Below are positions 7,299 to 14,727 of a stretch of 14,727 nucleotides of DNA, one piece after another. This DNA comes from JBLIAZ01 sp047632015 (GTDB lineage Bacteria > Bacteroidota > Bacteroidia > Flavobacteriales_C > GCA-002722245): assembly GCA_047632015.1 (NCBI GenBank), contig JBLIBC010000036.1, forward strand, positions 1 through 14,727. Direction: 5' to 3'. Under the pieces are notes generated by a model. It was given only the letters and a program-made list of their open reading frames with translations, was not told the DNA's origin and made no database searches. Each line of letters begins with the position of its first letter. Position 1 is the stretch's first letter. A program made the translations under genes and the position numbers.

Positions 7299-8651
7299 TT
7301 ATGGTTTGCAATAAATTGCAATTCCTTTGTTTTTTAACCCGTAATAAGTGGTGTATACTTCGTTTTTCCAGTCTTTCGGATTGCTGGTAATGTCATATAT
7401 AAATATGGTTTTTGGACGAGGATATATTTCCGACATAATTATTGAGCTATCTTTTAAGCAGGAAAACGCTTTTAATTGATGTGCCCGGTCTAGGCTTTTA
7501 TTATAAAATTCTTCAGCTTCTCCATTAAGTAAATCATTACTAGCTTTTTTTCCATTCCCCCATAAAAGAAGGCTTGCTACCAAAACGATAAGTAACCTTT
7601 GAAAGGAGGTATACTTAGATAATTTTCTCAAAAATACAGTGATCCAGTGCTGGCTTTCAAACAGTAAAAACATGAATGCAATCATTATTTGAAAGTACAA
7701 TGCCATGTTCGGAGTCCTGTGCTGTCCAATTATTCCAGTAGTCCAAACTGGTCCAGCACAAGCTATAAATTGTGGAATGAAAAATAATGCTATCCAATAC
7801 CAAATTGATATTGAATATTTTTTTGATTTTACATTTATTTTCAAAAAAAATAAAATACAAATCCAGAAAGCAGGAGTAAAAAAGAGGGATGATGTGAACC
7901 TTAATGTGTTGGCTGAACCATTTAATAAAGTGTGTATAACATCATGGTTGTCAGAAAAGTAAGAGGATCTCACGTCGTTTCCTGGGGCAAAATAAACGAT
8001 GGCCGAAAAAATAAGCTGAGTTACTAAAAGTAGCCAAAAATATTTCTTGTTGGTTTTTGCCCATACTACAAAACCTAAATGCAATAAAGTCATGATTAAC
8101 ATTAGTACCTCATTGAATCCAGTTAGGACAAATTGAAATGCAACAAGAAGAGGAACTATAAGTGGTTTGAAATTTATCGAAACCGTTTTTAACAATATAA
8201 GGTGTAGCGGAAAAAGAAGTAATGGAGCGAAATACGTTACCGTAGCTGTGTACCAATAAATTCCTTCTCCGACATCCGGCATGACGTTCAAATAGACAAG
8301 TAAAAAGCACAAGCTCATTATTACTGCTTGTGTTTTTGACGCCGTAACAAATTTAATTAAGAGGACATAATGACTTGTTATGAATCCAGTCATTAATAAA
8401 ATAGGAACCATTTGATACAGGTCAAAACGTCCATATGCAATGGGGTTAATAAGTACAAAGATGTTACTGATGTACCTGCCGTTCCAAGTATTCCATTCTC
8501 CAATTAAGGTGCCTAAAAAATCTGTACTACTTGCTCCAACCCATGCATAAGAATAGTCATCTCCTGAAGGGAAAATAAACAGGCACAGCAACAAGTATGG
8601 TACAAGGCAAAGTAAAAGAGCGAATAATAAATATATTTTAGACTTATCCAT
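7299..8651 (-). CDS. Polytopic membrane protein, DUF6056-like (possible GT-C-type glycosyltransferase)
   Basis: A 450-residue inner-membrane protein with roughly ten hydrophobic helices and a short polar C-terminal tail (SSIIMSEIYPRPKTIFIYDI onward). Just after the first helix come GDDYSYA (30-36) and, further on, WNTWNGRYISN (53-63). An acidic pair in the first extracytoplasmic loop followed by a W-GR-Y-SN block is characteristic of DUF6056 membrane proteins and resembles the acidic motif of GT-C glycosyltransferases, which use polyprenyl-phosphate-linked sugars outside the membrane. Glycosyl transfer is therefore a reasonable guess, not shown. It starts 30 bases after the T9SS protein's stop codon, so cotranscription with that gene is likely; it might act on surface glycans or secreted proteins. 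Confidence 0.7.
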   Translation of the reverse strand: MDKSKIYLLFALLLCLVPYLLLCLFIFPSGDDYSYAWVGASSTDFLGTLIGEWNTWNGRYISNIFVLINPIAYGRFDLYQMVPILLMTGFITSHYVLLIKFVTASKTQAVIMSLCFLLVYLNVMPDVGEGIYWYTATVTYFAPLLLFPLHLILLKTVSINFKPLIVPLLVAFQFVLTGFNEVLMLIMTLLHLGFVVWAKTNKKYFWLLLVTQLIFSAIVYFAPGNDVRSSYFSDNHDVIHTLLNGSANTLRFTSSLFFTPAFWICILFFLKINVKSKKYSISIWYWIALFFIPQFIACAGPVWTTGIIGQHRTPNMALYFQIMIAFMFLLFESQHWITVFLRKLSKYTSFQRLLIVLVASLLLWGNGKKASNDLLNGEAEEFYNKSLDRAHQLKAFSCLKDSSIIMSEIYPRPKTIFIYDITSNPKDWKNEVYTTYYGLKNKGIAIYCKP

Positions 8652-8681
8652 TAAGTTGCTGTTCGCGAAATGGTTTGCTTC

Positions 8682-10472
8682 TTATTCAATTACTATACGT
8701 TGACTTTGTTCTTTTCCATCTTTAACAACTTTGACTAAGTAAAGTCCACTTTTAATATGCTTTACATCTAGCACATCAGTATTATCTGCCGTTTTAATAA
8801 GCTTTCCATTTTCAGAATATAGTTTAACAGCATCAAAAGTTGATGATAAATGAACAGTGTTCTTTACCGGATTTGGAAAAGTTAATTTATTGTTATTGTT
8901 TATTGAAGGAATACCTACAGCGCAAGATGTTACTTCAAATATTAGGGTGTCAGCATTTTCACACAATGTAAATGCTATCTGATGTGTACCCTGCACAGTG
9001 GTGTTAAATACTCCAGTTACCGGATCGATTGTACTCTGAGCACTTAAGGTTGAATAAGCATTTTCATAATACTCTTTGTTTTCAGCATTTGACGATTGGC
9101 AATTCGAAAAAGTTTCAAAATTGTAAGGAAGATCACAAAGGGTTAGGGCTCCAGGGTTCTGAATTTCCAAAGGCTCTAATGGTGGGATAAACATGTTAGG
9201 AAGCCCATACCCAGTTGAATTTGTTTGTGTGCTTAGTGATTTGGTTGTTATTGCAGGAGTGCCATTCGGGTTTGATATCACAGTAACTGAGTCTAAATAA
9301 GACCAAGGACTTTTTTCAAATCCACCAGCATATATTTTTCCATCACCTCCCAGTTTGAGAATTCCTATATCTCTTGTTCCAGTAGTAGATCCTAGTAAGT
9401 TGTATGAACTACCTGAAACGTCGTAATAACCAACACGGCCTAATAATGGACCACTCCATTGGTCAGACTGGAAGGTGACAAACAGTTTAGAACCATCAGG
9501 TGAAAACTCACAGTCCCATGGGTTAGAATCAGCTACAGTATTTCTGCTTAAGTACCTTGTGAGTGTAAATTCACCATTATAATTGTCAAAATTTAAAATA
9601 GCGACAGCTTCATCAGGCTTCCAAGTTCCTCCTCCACAGTGGTGAGTGGCTGCTGCGGTAACATTCCTAGCGCTGGGTAACGTTTCAGCAAATTGTAAGG
9701 ATGCTCTTTCGTTACTGTATCCATCGAAACCAGAGTAAAGGTTAATTGTAAAACCTGCGCTAGAAGTCACAGGAGTGGAGTTTAGGCCATTGCAATTCAA
9801 TAAATACGCTTTGTAATTTGATGTAGGGGCTCCAGGAGTAGACTCGTGAGTGACGATCCAAATGTCAGTTCCGTTATTATGCCAAGTGGCAGCAACTTGT
9901 TCTGTTGTTCGATATGTTCCCAGTCTGGTTGCTCCGGAAATAGTATTTGTACTTTTATTGTACACATAATAGTTGAAGCCGTACGTTATTCCATTCGTAC
10001 CTCCAATAGCATCGTCAGTTGTAAAGATGTAGTATTCACCTGGTCTCAATGGGTGTTTTACAATAAGTATTCCTTGCAAAGCGCTTCCAGCATCTCCAGT
10101 TGCATTTTCTGCTCCGGTTTTTAACCTTCCACCATTGTCTGGCACCACAATTTCGCTGCCTTGGCCATCCCAAATACGCACACCATTGCTGTAAAACAAT
10201 AGATTCCCATTCTCATCACTTGCTGAAGCACACGACTCATAAGTAGTAAATGGTAATCCAGCACCTGATAGTGTATTAACACTGGGACTGTAGTCTCCAT
10301 ACATGCCAAAATTCATTACTTGACCTTTTCCAAAAAACCAATTAGTATGCGTTGGCCATTTATACGATTCATTTGGAGCATGATTTTGAACGCACATCTG
10401 TCCAAAAGAATGGCTGTTAAATGCGCTTACTAAAATTAAGGTCAATGCTATTTTATTAATGTTAAATATCAT
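8682..10472 (-). CDS. T9SS-secreted propeller-like surface protein with type A sorting domain
   Basis: A 596-residue exported protein. Residues 1-24 are a signal peptide (hydrophobic ALTLILVSAF, then SHSFG|Q); cleavage would leave an N-terminal Gln, common in Bacteroidota exported proteins and usually cyclised. The body carries a Bacteroidota surface-protein pattern: TNWFFGKGQVMNFG, SASDENGNLLFYSNG, GILIVKHP, YYIFTTDDA, EQVAATWHNNG, NPWDCEFSPDGSKLFVTF and YGLPNMFIPP, consistent with WD40/PQQ-like propeller blades. The last 68 residues (529-596) are a T9SS type A sorting domain: TFPNPVKNTVHLSS, KLYSENGKLI, SGLYLVKVVKDGKE and QRIVIE. The protein should cross the outer membrane by the T9SS and be released or anchored to lipopolysaccharide. 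The gene at 12541 is a paralogue. It follows xth by 57-58 bases on the same strand, and a possible promoter lies in the xth end. Ligand or role is unknown. Confidence 0.88.
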   Translation of the reverse strand: MIFNINKIALTLILVSAFNSHSFGQMCVQNHAPNESYKWPTHTNWFFGKGQVMNFGMYGDYSPSVNTLSGAGLPFTTYESCASASDENGNLLFYSNGVRIWDGQGSEIVVPDNGGRLKTGAENATGDAGSALQGILIVKHPLRPGEYYIFTTDDAIGGTNGITYGFNYYVYNKSTNTISGATRLGTYRTTEQVAATWHNNGTDIWIVTHESTPGAPTSNYKAYLLNCNGLNSTPVTSSAGFTINLYSGFDGYSNERASLQFAETLPSARNVTAAATHHCGGGTWKPDEAVAILNFDNYNGEFTLTRYLSRNTVADSNPWDCEFSPDGSKLFVTFQSDQWSGPLLGRVGYYDVSGSSYNLLGSTTGTRDIGILKLGGDGKIYAGGFEKSPWSYLDSVTVISNPNGTPAITTKSLSTQTNSTGYGLPNMFIPPLEPLEIQNPGALTLCDLPYNFETFSNCQSSNAENKEYYENAYSTLSAQSTIDPVTGVFNTTVQGTHQIAFTLCENADTLIFEVTSCAVGIPSINNNNKLTFPNPVKNTVHLSSTFDAVKLYSENGKLIKTADNTDVLDVKHIKSGLYLVKVVKDGKEQSQRIVIE

Positions 10473-10529
10473 AGTGATTTTTAGTTTTTAGAACCATTTT
10501 ATAATGGGTAATAATTTACGATTGAATTA

Positions 10530-11297
10530 TTACAAATCTATTTCGATGCTCACAGCACAATGATCTGAACCATATGCCTCATTGTGAATCTCTGCTTTTT
10601 GAAGCTTCTCCTTTAATGAACCGCTAATTAAAAAATAATCAATCCGCCAGCCCACATTCCTGTCTCGAGCTCCTCCACGGTAACTCCACCATGAATATTT
10701 GACTTCTTCAGGATGCAAGTAACGAAATGTATCAATGAATCCAGCTTTGATGTAATTGTCTAATCCATTAATTTCTTCCTGCATATAACCAGCAGATTTA
10801 TTGTAATTTGGTTTGTGATTCTTTAAATCAATGTCTTTGTGAGCAACGTTTAAATCTCCGCAGACTACAACAGGTTTAATATCCTCAAGTTCTTTTAAAA
10901 ACAATAAAAAATCTTTATCCCACTGCTGACGATACTCAAGTCGTTTTAATTCCGAACCTGAGTTGGGAGTGTAAACAGTTACCAAATAAAAGTTATCGTA
11001 TTCCAAGGTGATTACTCGCCCTTCTTTGTCATGTTCTTCAATTCCAATACCAAGAGAAACACTAATTGGTTCCTGTTTGTAAAATATACTTGTTCCAGAA
11101 TAACCTTTTTTCTCCGCAGAATGAGCAATAATACCGTAACCTTTTATCACCTCTTTTACCGCTTCTTTCACCTGTTCAGGAGTAGCTTTGGTTTCTTGAA
11201 AACATATCATATCTGCACCAATAGCAGAAACAGGTTTGTCAAATTCTTTTTTTGAAATGGCTCTCATGCCATTCACATTCCAAGAGGCAATTTTCAT
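10530..11297 (-). CDS. xth: Exodeoxyribonuclease III (AP endonuclease)
   Basis: A cytoplasmic Mg-dependent nuclease of the ExoIII/APE1 family that cuts DNA at abasic sites and degrades 3' ends in base-excision repair. The 255-residue protein opens on MKIASWNVNGMRA, the family's canonical start, which is why I use the ATG at 11297 and not the GTG 30 bases upstream. Active-site residues are all visible: Asn7 (WNVNG), Glu35 (CFQETK), Tyr109 (YTPNSG), Asp148 and Asn150 (GDLNVAHKDIDL), Asp220 (VGWRIDYFLIS) and the Asp245-His246 pair (SDHCAVSIEI). SWWSYRGGARDRN (202-214) is the usual DNA-contact region. It diverges from the YitT gene across a repeat-rich intergenic region and heads a four-gene minus-strand run. 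No defects seen. Confidence 0.95.
   Translation of the reverse strand: MKIASWNVNGMRAISKKEFDKPVSAIGADMICFQETKATPEQVKEAVKEVIKGYGIIAHSAEKKGYSGTSIFYKQEPISVSLGIGIEEHDKEGRVITLEYDNFYLVTVYTPNSGSELKRLEYRQQWDKDFLLFLKELEDIKPVVVCGDLNVAHKDIDLKNHKPNYNKSAGYMQEEINGLDNYIKAGFIDTFRYLHPEEVKYSWWSYRGGARDRNVGWRIDYFLISGSLKEKLQKAEIHNEAYGSDHCAVSIEIDL
10533..10560 (-). promoter_or_regulatory. Candidate promoter for the T9SS protein gene, inside the xth 3' end
   Basis: On the minus strand TTG (10560-10558) is followed after 17 bases by TAGATTTG (10540-10533), a full match to the TAnnTTTG -7 element within the accepted spacing. It lies 60 bases before the ATG at 10472. Because these bases also encode the last residues of exonuclease III (EIDL), the match may be coincidental. 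Confidence 0.3.
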
Positions 11298-11313
11298 TTG
11301 ATCTTCTTTTTTA

Positions 11314-11342
11314 GTTTGAATTGGCACTAAGTTAATTCAAAC
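11314..11342. repeat. 9-bp inverted repeat in the xth leader
   Basis: GTTTGAATT (11314-11322) and AATTCAAAC (11334-11342) are perfect reverse complements separated by 11 bases (GGCACTAAGTT). It sits 16 bases before the xth ATG, so it could be a leader hairpin or a protein-binding site. The TTGAAT core recurs in the second repeat at 11376-11391. Confidence 0.5.
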
Positions 11343-11375
11343 AAGGTCAAGTGGAAAAGATTTCGCTGATGTTTC

Positions 11376-11391
11376 TTGAATAAGTATTCAA
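11376..11391. repeat. TTGAATA-AG-TATTCAA inverted repeat, operator-like
   Basis: Two perfect 7-base arms flank a 2-base centre. The left arm contains the TTG that serves as the proposed -33 element of the YitT gene promoter, so a protein bound here would compete with RNA polymerase. It shares the TTGAAT half-site with the repeat at 11314-11342; the two centres are about 56 bases apart. Confidence 0.5.
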
Positions 11392-11405
11392 ATTCGATAT
11401 TTTTA
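11376..11405 (+). promoter_or_regulatory. Candidate promoter of the YitT-family gene
   Basis: TTG (11376-11378), a 19-base spacer and TATTTTTA (11398-11405) fit the Bacteroidota TTG-N19-TAnnTTTG layout with one mismatch at the last base. The -7 element ends 36 bases before the ATG at 11442. An imperfect 18-base palindrome (11417-11434, TAAT.ATC..GAT.ATTA) lies between it and the start. Confidence 0.45.
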
Positions 11406-11441
11406 CGGCTCGCATATAATCATCGTGATCATTAATATAAT

Positions 11442-12413
11442 ATGAGCTCTCTTTTTCAAAAAATTGTCACCAATTCTTTAGTTCGTAAGTACAAGAATAA
11501 AAAGGAAAAGCTTACTTCGGCATTAATCGCAAAAGGAATTAATGATTCCAGAGTAGCCTTAAAACACCTGCTACGAGATTCTTTCTTTATTCTGCTTGGG
11601 GTGGTGGCAGCAGCATTCGGATTAAAGGGTTTTTTGTTACCTAATGGGTTTATTGATGGAGGAGTAACGGGAATTTCATTGCTTACCGAGAAATTGACAG
11701 GACAGTCATTGTCCGTTTTGATTTTGGTCATTAATTTACCGTTTTTGGTACTAGGGTTTTCGACCTTAGGAAAGCAGTTTGTTTTTAGAAGTGTAGTAGC
11801 AATAATATTACTTTCTTTTGCTATCCATTTATTGAATTTCCCTGCAATTACGGACGACAAGTTATTGATCGCAGCCTTTGGAGGTTTTTTTCTAGGATTG
11901 GGAATAGGTTTAGTCGTTAGGGGAGGAGCTGTAATTGACGGGACTGAAGTTTTGGCAATATATATCAGTAAAAAAACAAGCGCCACAATTGGTGATGTGA
12001 TCCTTGTTTTTAATGTGATAATATTCAGTTTTGGCGCCTACGTACTTTCAGTTGAAATAGCATTGTATGCTATGTTAACATACATGGTTGCCTCGAAAAC
12101 GGTTGACTTCATTATTGATGGAATTGAGGAGTATCTTGGAGTGACAATTATTTCTCAAAAAAGTGAAGAGGTAAGATTAGCGATCATTGAAAACTTAGGA
12201 AGAGGCTGTACCATGTATACTGGTAAAAATGGTTACGCACCAAAGGGAGCGGAACTCAAAAACCTGGACATTGTATATACAGTTATCACTAGGTTGGAAT
12301 TAGCAAAACTACATACCGAGCTTGATAAAGTTGATCCTGATGCGTTTGTAGTAATGAATAGCATCAAAGACGCGAAAGGGGGAATGATTAAAAAAAGACC
12401 CTTTAAAGACTGA
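11442..12413 (+). CDS. YitT-family membrane protein (YitT_membrane plus DUF2179)
   Basis: A 323-residue inner-membrane protein. After a polar N-terminus (1-44) come about five hydrophobic segments to residue 220. They include GFLLPNGFIDGGVTGISLL (63-81) and VVRGGAVIDGTEVLAI (148-163), two Gly-rich halves with a similar pattern that are diagnostic for the YitT/DUF161 family. A soluble C-terminal DUF2179 domain follows (about 233-320) with the NLGRGCTMYTGKNGYAPKG signature (251-269), thought to bind small ligands or regulate the membrane part. The substrate is not known for the family. The length is near the usual 280-300 residues with an N-terminal extension of some 30-40 residues. It diverges from xth. 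A regulatory link with xth is possible through the shared repeats but unproven. Confidence 0.9.
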   Translation: MSSLFQKIVTNSLVRKYKNKKEKLTSALIAKGINDSRVALKHLLRDSFFILLGVVAAAFGLKGFLLPNGFIDGGVTGISLLTEKLTGQSLSVLILVINLPFLVLGFSTLGKQFVFRSVVAIILLSFAIHLLNFPAITDDKLLIAAFGGFFLGLGIGLVVRGGAVIDGTEVLAIYISKKTSATIGDVILVFNVIIFSFGAYVLSVEIALYAMLTYMVASKTVDFIIDGIEEYLGVTIISQKSEEVRLAIIENLGRGCTMYTGKNGYAPKGAELKNLDIVYTVITRLELAKLHTELDKVDPDAFVVMNSIKDAKGGMIKKRPFKD

Positions 12414-12431
12414 TTTACGTAGATAATTCGT

Positions 12432-12451
12432 ATTTTAACGTCGATTTTAAC
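12432..12451. repeat. Direct repeat ATTTTAAC x2 upstream of the second T9SS-type gene
   Basis: ATTTTAAC occurs at 12432-12439 and again at 12444-12451, 12 bases apart, just upstream of the proposed -33 TTG. It is AT-rich and short, so chance is a fair alternative; the position would suit an upstream activator or AT-rich element. Confidence 0.2.
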
Positions 12452-12456
12452 ATTAA

Positions 12457-12486
12457 TTGTAATAGTTGTGTAACTATTTGACTTTG
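12457..12486 (+). promoter_or_regulatory. Candidate promoter with an inverted repeat filling its spacer
   Basis: TTG (12457-12459), a 19-base spacer and TGACTTTG (12479-12486) match the Bacteroidota promoter pattern with one mismatch (TG for TA). The spacer is almost entirely AATAGTT-GTGT-AACTATT (12461-12478), a 7-base inverted repeat. The -7 element ends 54 bases before the ATG at 12541. Confidence 0.45.
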
Positions 12487-12540
12487 ATCTTGTTTAAGAT
12501 TTGACCTAACAGCATTACTGAACTAATCGACATTGACAAC

Positions 12541-14727
12541 ATGAAAAACCTTTTCTTCTTTTTAGCTGTATTTTTAACTTTTACCTCTATTGTCTTTGGA
12601 CAAAGTTGCCCAACTAATGTTGATCCGACAAAATCTTATACATGGCCTACCCATTCAAATTGGTACTACGGGAAAGGGAATCTTCTAAATTTTGGTAGTT
12701 CAGGAACAGCGGCTGGTACTGATGGGAATTTGACAGGAACAAATGATTATACCTCATATGAGTCGGTAGCTTCTGCAAGTGATGAAAGTGGAAAATTAGT
12801 ATTTTCTACGAATGGCTATTATTTGTGGGATGAAAACGGGGTCGAGATTACTATTCCTGGTGGAGGATTAAAAACAGGCCCTGAGCACCCGTTAGGAGCT
12901 ACAGGAAGTGCGGTGCAAGGTGTTTTGATTGTGAGGCACCCTTTGGACACTGCTAATTTTTATATTTTCACAACAGACGATGCAATCTCAGGACAGGTAA
13001 ACGCGAAGAATCCTACACCTTACACGATTGGATTTAATTACTTTGTGTACAATAAGGTCGCCAAGTCGTGCACTGGAGCTACTCGTTTGGGTAATTATAG
13101 ATCCACTGAACAAGTGGCGGCCACTTGGCATGAAAATGGAATTGATATTTGGATTGCTTCTCATGAATCTGTTCCAATCGGGACATTGAAGCCCAATTTT
13201 ACACAGCGTTATAATACTTATCTGTTAGAATGTGGAGGTTTGTTAAAGACGAGCGCTGGGTCAGCCGATTCTGTAACTACGTCGGATCTAGGTTATAAAG
13301 TAACTGCTGGTGTAGATTGGACAGGTGCTGTTGATCGAAGTAATGAAAGAGCTTCTTTGGAATTTTCTTGGGATGGTACTAAAGCTGCAGCGACTCATCA
13401 TAAAGGAAATGGTGATGTTAGTGGTAATGACGAATGTGTTTCCACAATGACGTTCAATAACTTGGCGGGAACATTTACTAATTCTCAAAAAATAAATGTG
13501 GATGACGTAATGCATTCTAATCCATATGATTGTGAATTTTCGCCTTCAAACAACAGGCTTTTTGTCTCTTATCAAGGGAATCCGTGGGAAGTTCCCGCGC
13601 TAATTGGGAGGGTAGAGTATTTTAATTTAGGTGGAGGAGCTCCAACTGTGGTTGGTAGCCTGACGAGTACGATCGATGCCGGATGTATAAAAGTAGGAGG
13701 TGATGGAGAAATGTATGTTGCTCAGTTCGTATTAAGTCCTTGGGCATATAGAAGTAATTTGATTAAAATTTCCAATCCAGATGGCGCGGCATCATGGGAT
13801 GCAACTGCTATTTCTCCTGGAGCATCAACAGTTGGTTATGGGTTGCCAAACATGTTTATTCCACCAAGAGATTGGTTAAAAATTGTTCAACCAGTTGGTG
13901 TAACGGAGTGCGCGCCGTACGATATTGAGACTAATTGGGTATGTAAGGCATCGGACGCAGAAAATACTTCACGATACGAAAGTGCTTACGAAATTATTAG
14001 TGGGGATGGTACTATTAACGATACTACTGGTCTGTTTAGTGCTAATGCTGCTGGGACATTTAAAGTAGCTTTTGTGATTTGTACAATAAGTGACACTGTC
14101 GAATTCGTTGTAACAAGTTGTAATTGTGATGCTGAACTTAAACCTGGACCAGTGACAATTTGTGCAGGTGAAAATGTAATGTTGGATTCGTTGTTGGTTG
14201 AAGCTAGTAGTAAGGGGACATGGACTATTGATACTATTGTGGTTGGAACAGGTGATGCTCCAACACTTTCAGTATTAGGAACTGATACTTTATTTAATAC
14301 AACTGTAACTACGATTCCAGGAACATATAAATTAAACTTTAAAATTGATGGTGAAACTTGTGAGGACTCAATATACATTGTAGTTAATCCAGCTCCTATA
14401 ATTGATGCAATAACTAATATTTGTGCTGGTAGTAGCTTTGGATTAACATTAGATGCTGCTTTTGCAACTGCGGGAGGATTAAGTATTTGGTCAATAGATT
14501 CTAGTCCAACAGGGGTAGGTGATGCTCCGGTACTTAGCGAGGTTTCTCCGGGAGACACATCTTTTGTTACTACAGCTACATCAAAAGGGGGAACTTACAA
14601 GATCATGAATACTAGTACAGGAGGTTGTAAAGATTCATCTTATATCACCGTTAACCAGTTGCCTGTAGTTACACCGTTAACTAATTTATGTGCTGGAGAG
14701 AGTGCTAGCTTAGCAATAAATGCTGCT
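12541..14727 (+). CDS. Large secreted propeller/Ig-like surface protein, paralogue of the T9SS protein (3' end outside window)
   Basis: The frame is open for 729 codons from ATG 12541 to the window edge. Residues 1-20 are a signal peptide ending IVFG, leaving Gln21 at the mature N-terminus. Up to about residue 530 it parallels the T9SS protein at 8682-10472: SNWYYGKGNLLNFG, SASDESGKLVFSTNG, VLIVRHP, FYIFTTDDAI, TRLGNYRSTEQVAATWHENG, ERASLEF, NPYDCEFSPSNNRLFVSY and YGLPNMFIPP. From about 535 tandem repeats of 87-89 residues begin, each opening with CAG (Cys541, Cys628, Cys717) and ending in a GTY-K strand and a Cys-rich CxDSxYI(V/T)VN strand, an Ig/PKD-like pattern. The paralogue has no such repeats. 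A T9SS sorting domain is expected beyond the window but not seen. It is probably an adhesin or other cell-surface protein. Confidence 0.87.
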   Translation, partial: MKNLFFFLAVFLTFTSIVFGQSCPTNVDPTKSYTWPTHSNWYYGKGNLLNFGSSGTAAGTDGNLTGTNDYTSYESVASASDESGKLVFSTNGYYLWDENGVEITIPGGGLKTGPEHPLGATGSAVQGVLIVRHPLDTANFYIFTTDDAISGQVNAKNPTPYTIGFNYFVYNKVAKSCTGATRLGNYRSTEQVAATWHENGIDIWIASHESVPIGTLKPNFTQRYNTYLLECGGLLKTSAGSADSVTTSDLGYKVTAGVDWTGAVDRSNERASLEFSWDGTKAAATHHKGNGDVSGNDECVSTMTFNNLAGTFTNSQKINVDDVMHSNPYDCEFSPSNNRLFVSYQGNPWEVPALIGRVEYFNLGGGAPTVVGSLTSTIDAGCIKVGGDGEMYVAQFVLSPWAYRSNLIKISNPDGAASWDATAISPGASTVGYGLPNMFIPPRDWLKIVQPVGVTECAPYDIETNWVCKASDAENTSRYESAYEIISGDGTINDTTGLFSANAAGTFKVAFVICTISDTVEFVVTSCNCDAELKPGPVTICAGENVMLDSLLVEASSKGTWTIDTIVVGTGDAPTLSVLGTDTLFNTTVTTIPGTYKLNFKIDGETCEDSIYIVVNPAPIIDAITNICAGSSFGLTLDAAFATAGGLSIWSIDSSPTGVGDAPVLSEVSPGDTSFVTTATSKGGTYKIMNTSTGGCKDSSYITVNQLPVVTPLTNLCAGESASLAINAA

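Noticed and set aside
7602..7611. Shine-Dalgarno-like AAAGGAGGTA on the + strand
   Set aside because: It lies inside the minus-strand DUF6056-like gene, with no following + strand start codon or credible frame and no hairpin around it.
9846..10309. Short open frames (+ 9846-10124 and - 10121-10309) inside the T9SS protein gene
   Set aside because: Both are out of frame with a coding sequence supported by homology to the paralogue at 12541.
10494..10507. CCATT-TTAT-AATGG hairpin upstream of the T9SS protein gene
   Set aside because: A five-base AT-rich stem without a T-tract is easily expected by chance in this base composition.
11298..11327. GTG start giving exonuclease III ten extra residues
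   Set aside because: The family starts at MKIASWNVNG, and the extension runs through the inverted repeat in the leader.
11456..11986. 176-codon minus-strand open frame opposite the YitT-family gene
   Set aside because: The + strand has clear YitT signatures through this stretch; the antisense product is Pro/Lys-rich and unlike any family.
13986..14558. 190-codon minus-strand open frame opposite the Ig-like repeat region
   Set aside because: The + strand frame is open throughout with a signal peptide and repeats; the antisense product is low-complexity (Ser/Val/Pro/Thr), as expected from repeat-biased codons.

Overview
The window looks like a chromosomal segment of a low-GC member of the Bacteroidota, most likely of the order Flavobacteriales; family-level placement is not supported by what I can see. 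Three things point there: an ATP synthase cluster that ends after atpG with no atpD, a surface protein with a type IX secretion (T9SS) C-terminal sorting domain plus a paralogue of it, and promoter-like elements of the Bacteroidota TTG / TAnnTTTG type. No tRNA, rRNA, CRISPR array, insertion sequence or phage gene is visible, and no gene-free stretch exceeds 300 bases.

Layout. Positions 1-1393 (+) hold the end of atpA and complete atpG, closed by a strong bidirectional terminator at 1414-1446. Convergent to them is a PlsC-type acyltransferase (1478-2233, -), and divergent from that is trpS (2381-3349, +). After trpS come two small + strand membrane genes (3429-3632 and 3637-4410). Both begin with a GldL-like two-helix module containing a HWPGA loop. 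The second continues into a third helix and a periplasmic domain resembling the first domain of GldM, so it looks like a GldL/GldM hybrid. The leader of this pair carries a near-perfect Shine-Dalgarno sequence displayed in a hairpin loop with no start codon near it.

From 11297 down to 4452 four minus-strand genes follow one another: exonuclease III (xth), a T9SS-sorted propeller-like surface protein, a DUF6056-like polytopic membrane protein (possible GT-C glycosyltransferase), and a membrane-anchored DUF3352-like protein with a C-terminal beta-propeller. A YitT-family membrane protein (11442-12413, +) diverges from xth across a short intergenic region containing two inverted repeats with the same TTGAAT half-site. 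The last gene (12541 to the window end, +, incomplete) is a larger paralogue of the T9SS protein with added Ig-like repeats, preceded by a candidate promoter whose spacer is filled by an inverted repeat.

Most genes are housekeeping or envelope functions. The least ordinary parts are the GldL/GldM-like pair with its leader, and the two outward-facing secreted paralogues. All family assignments come from reading motifs, not from database searches.
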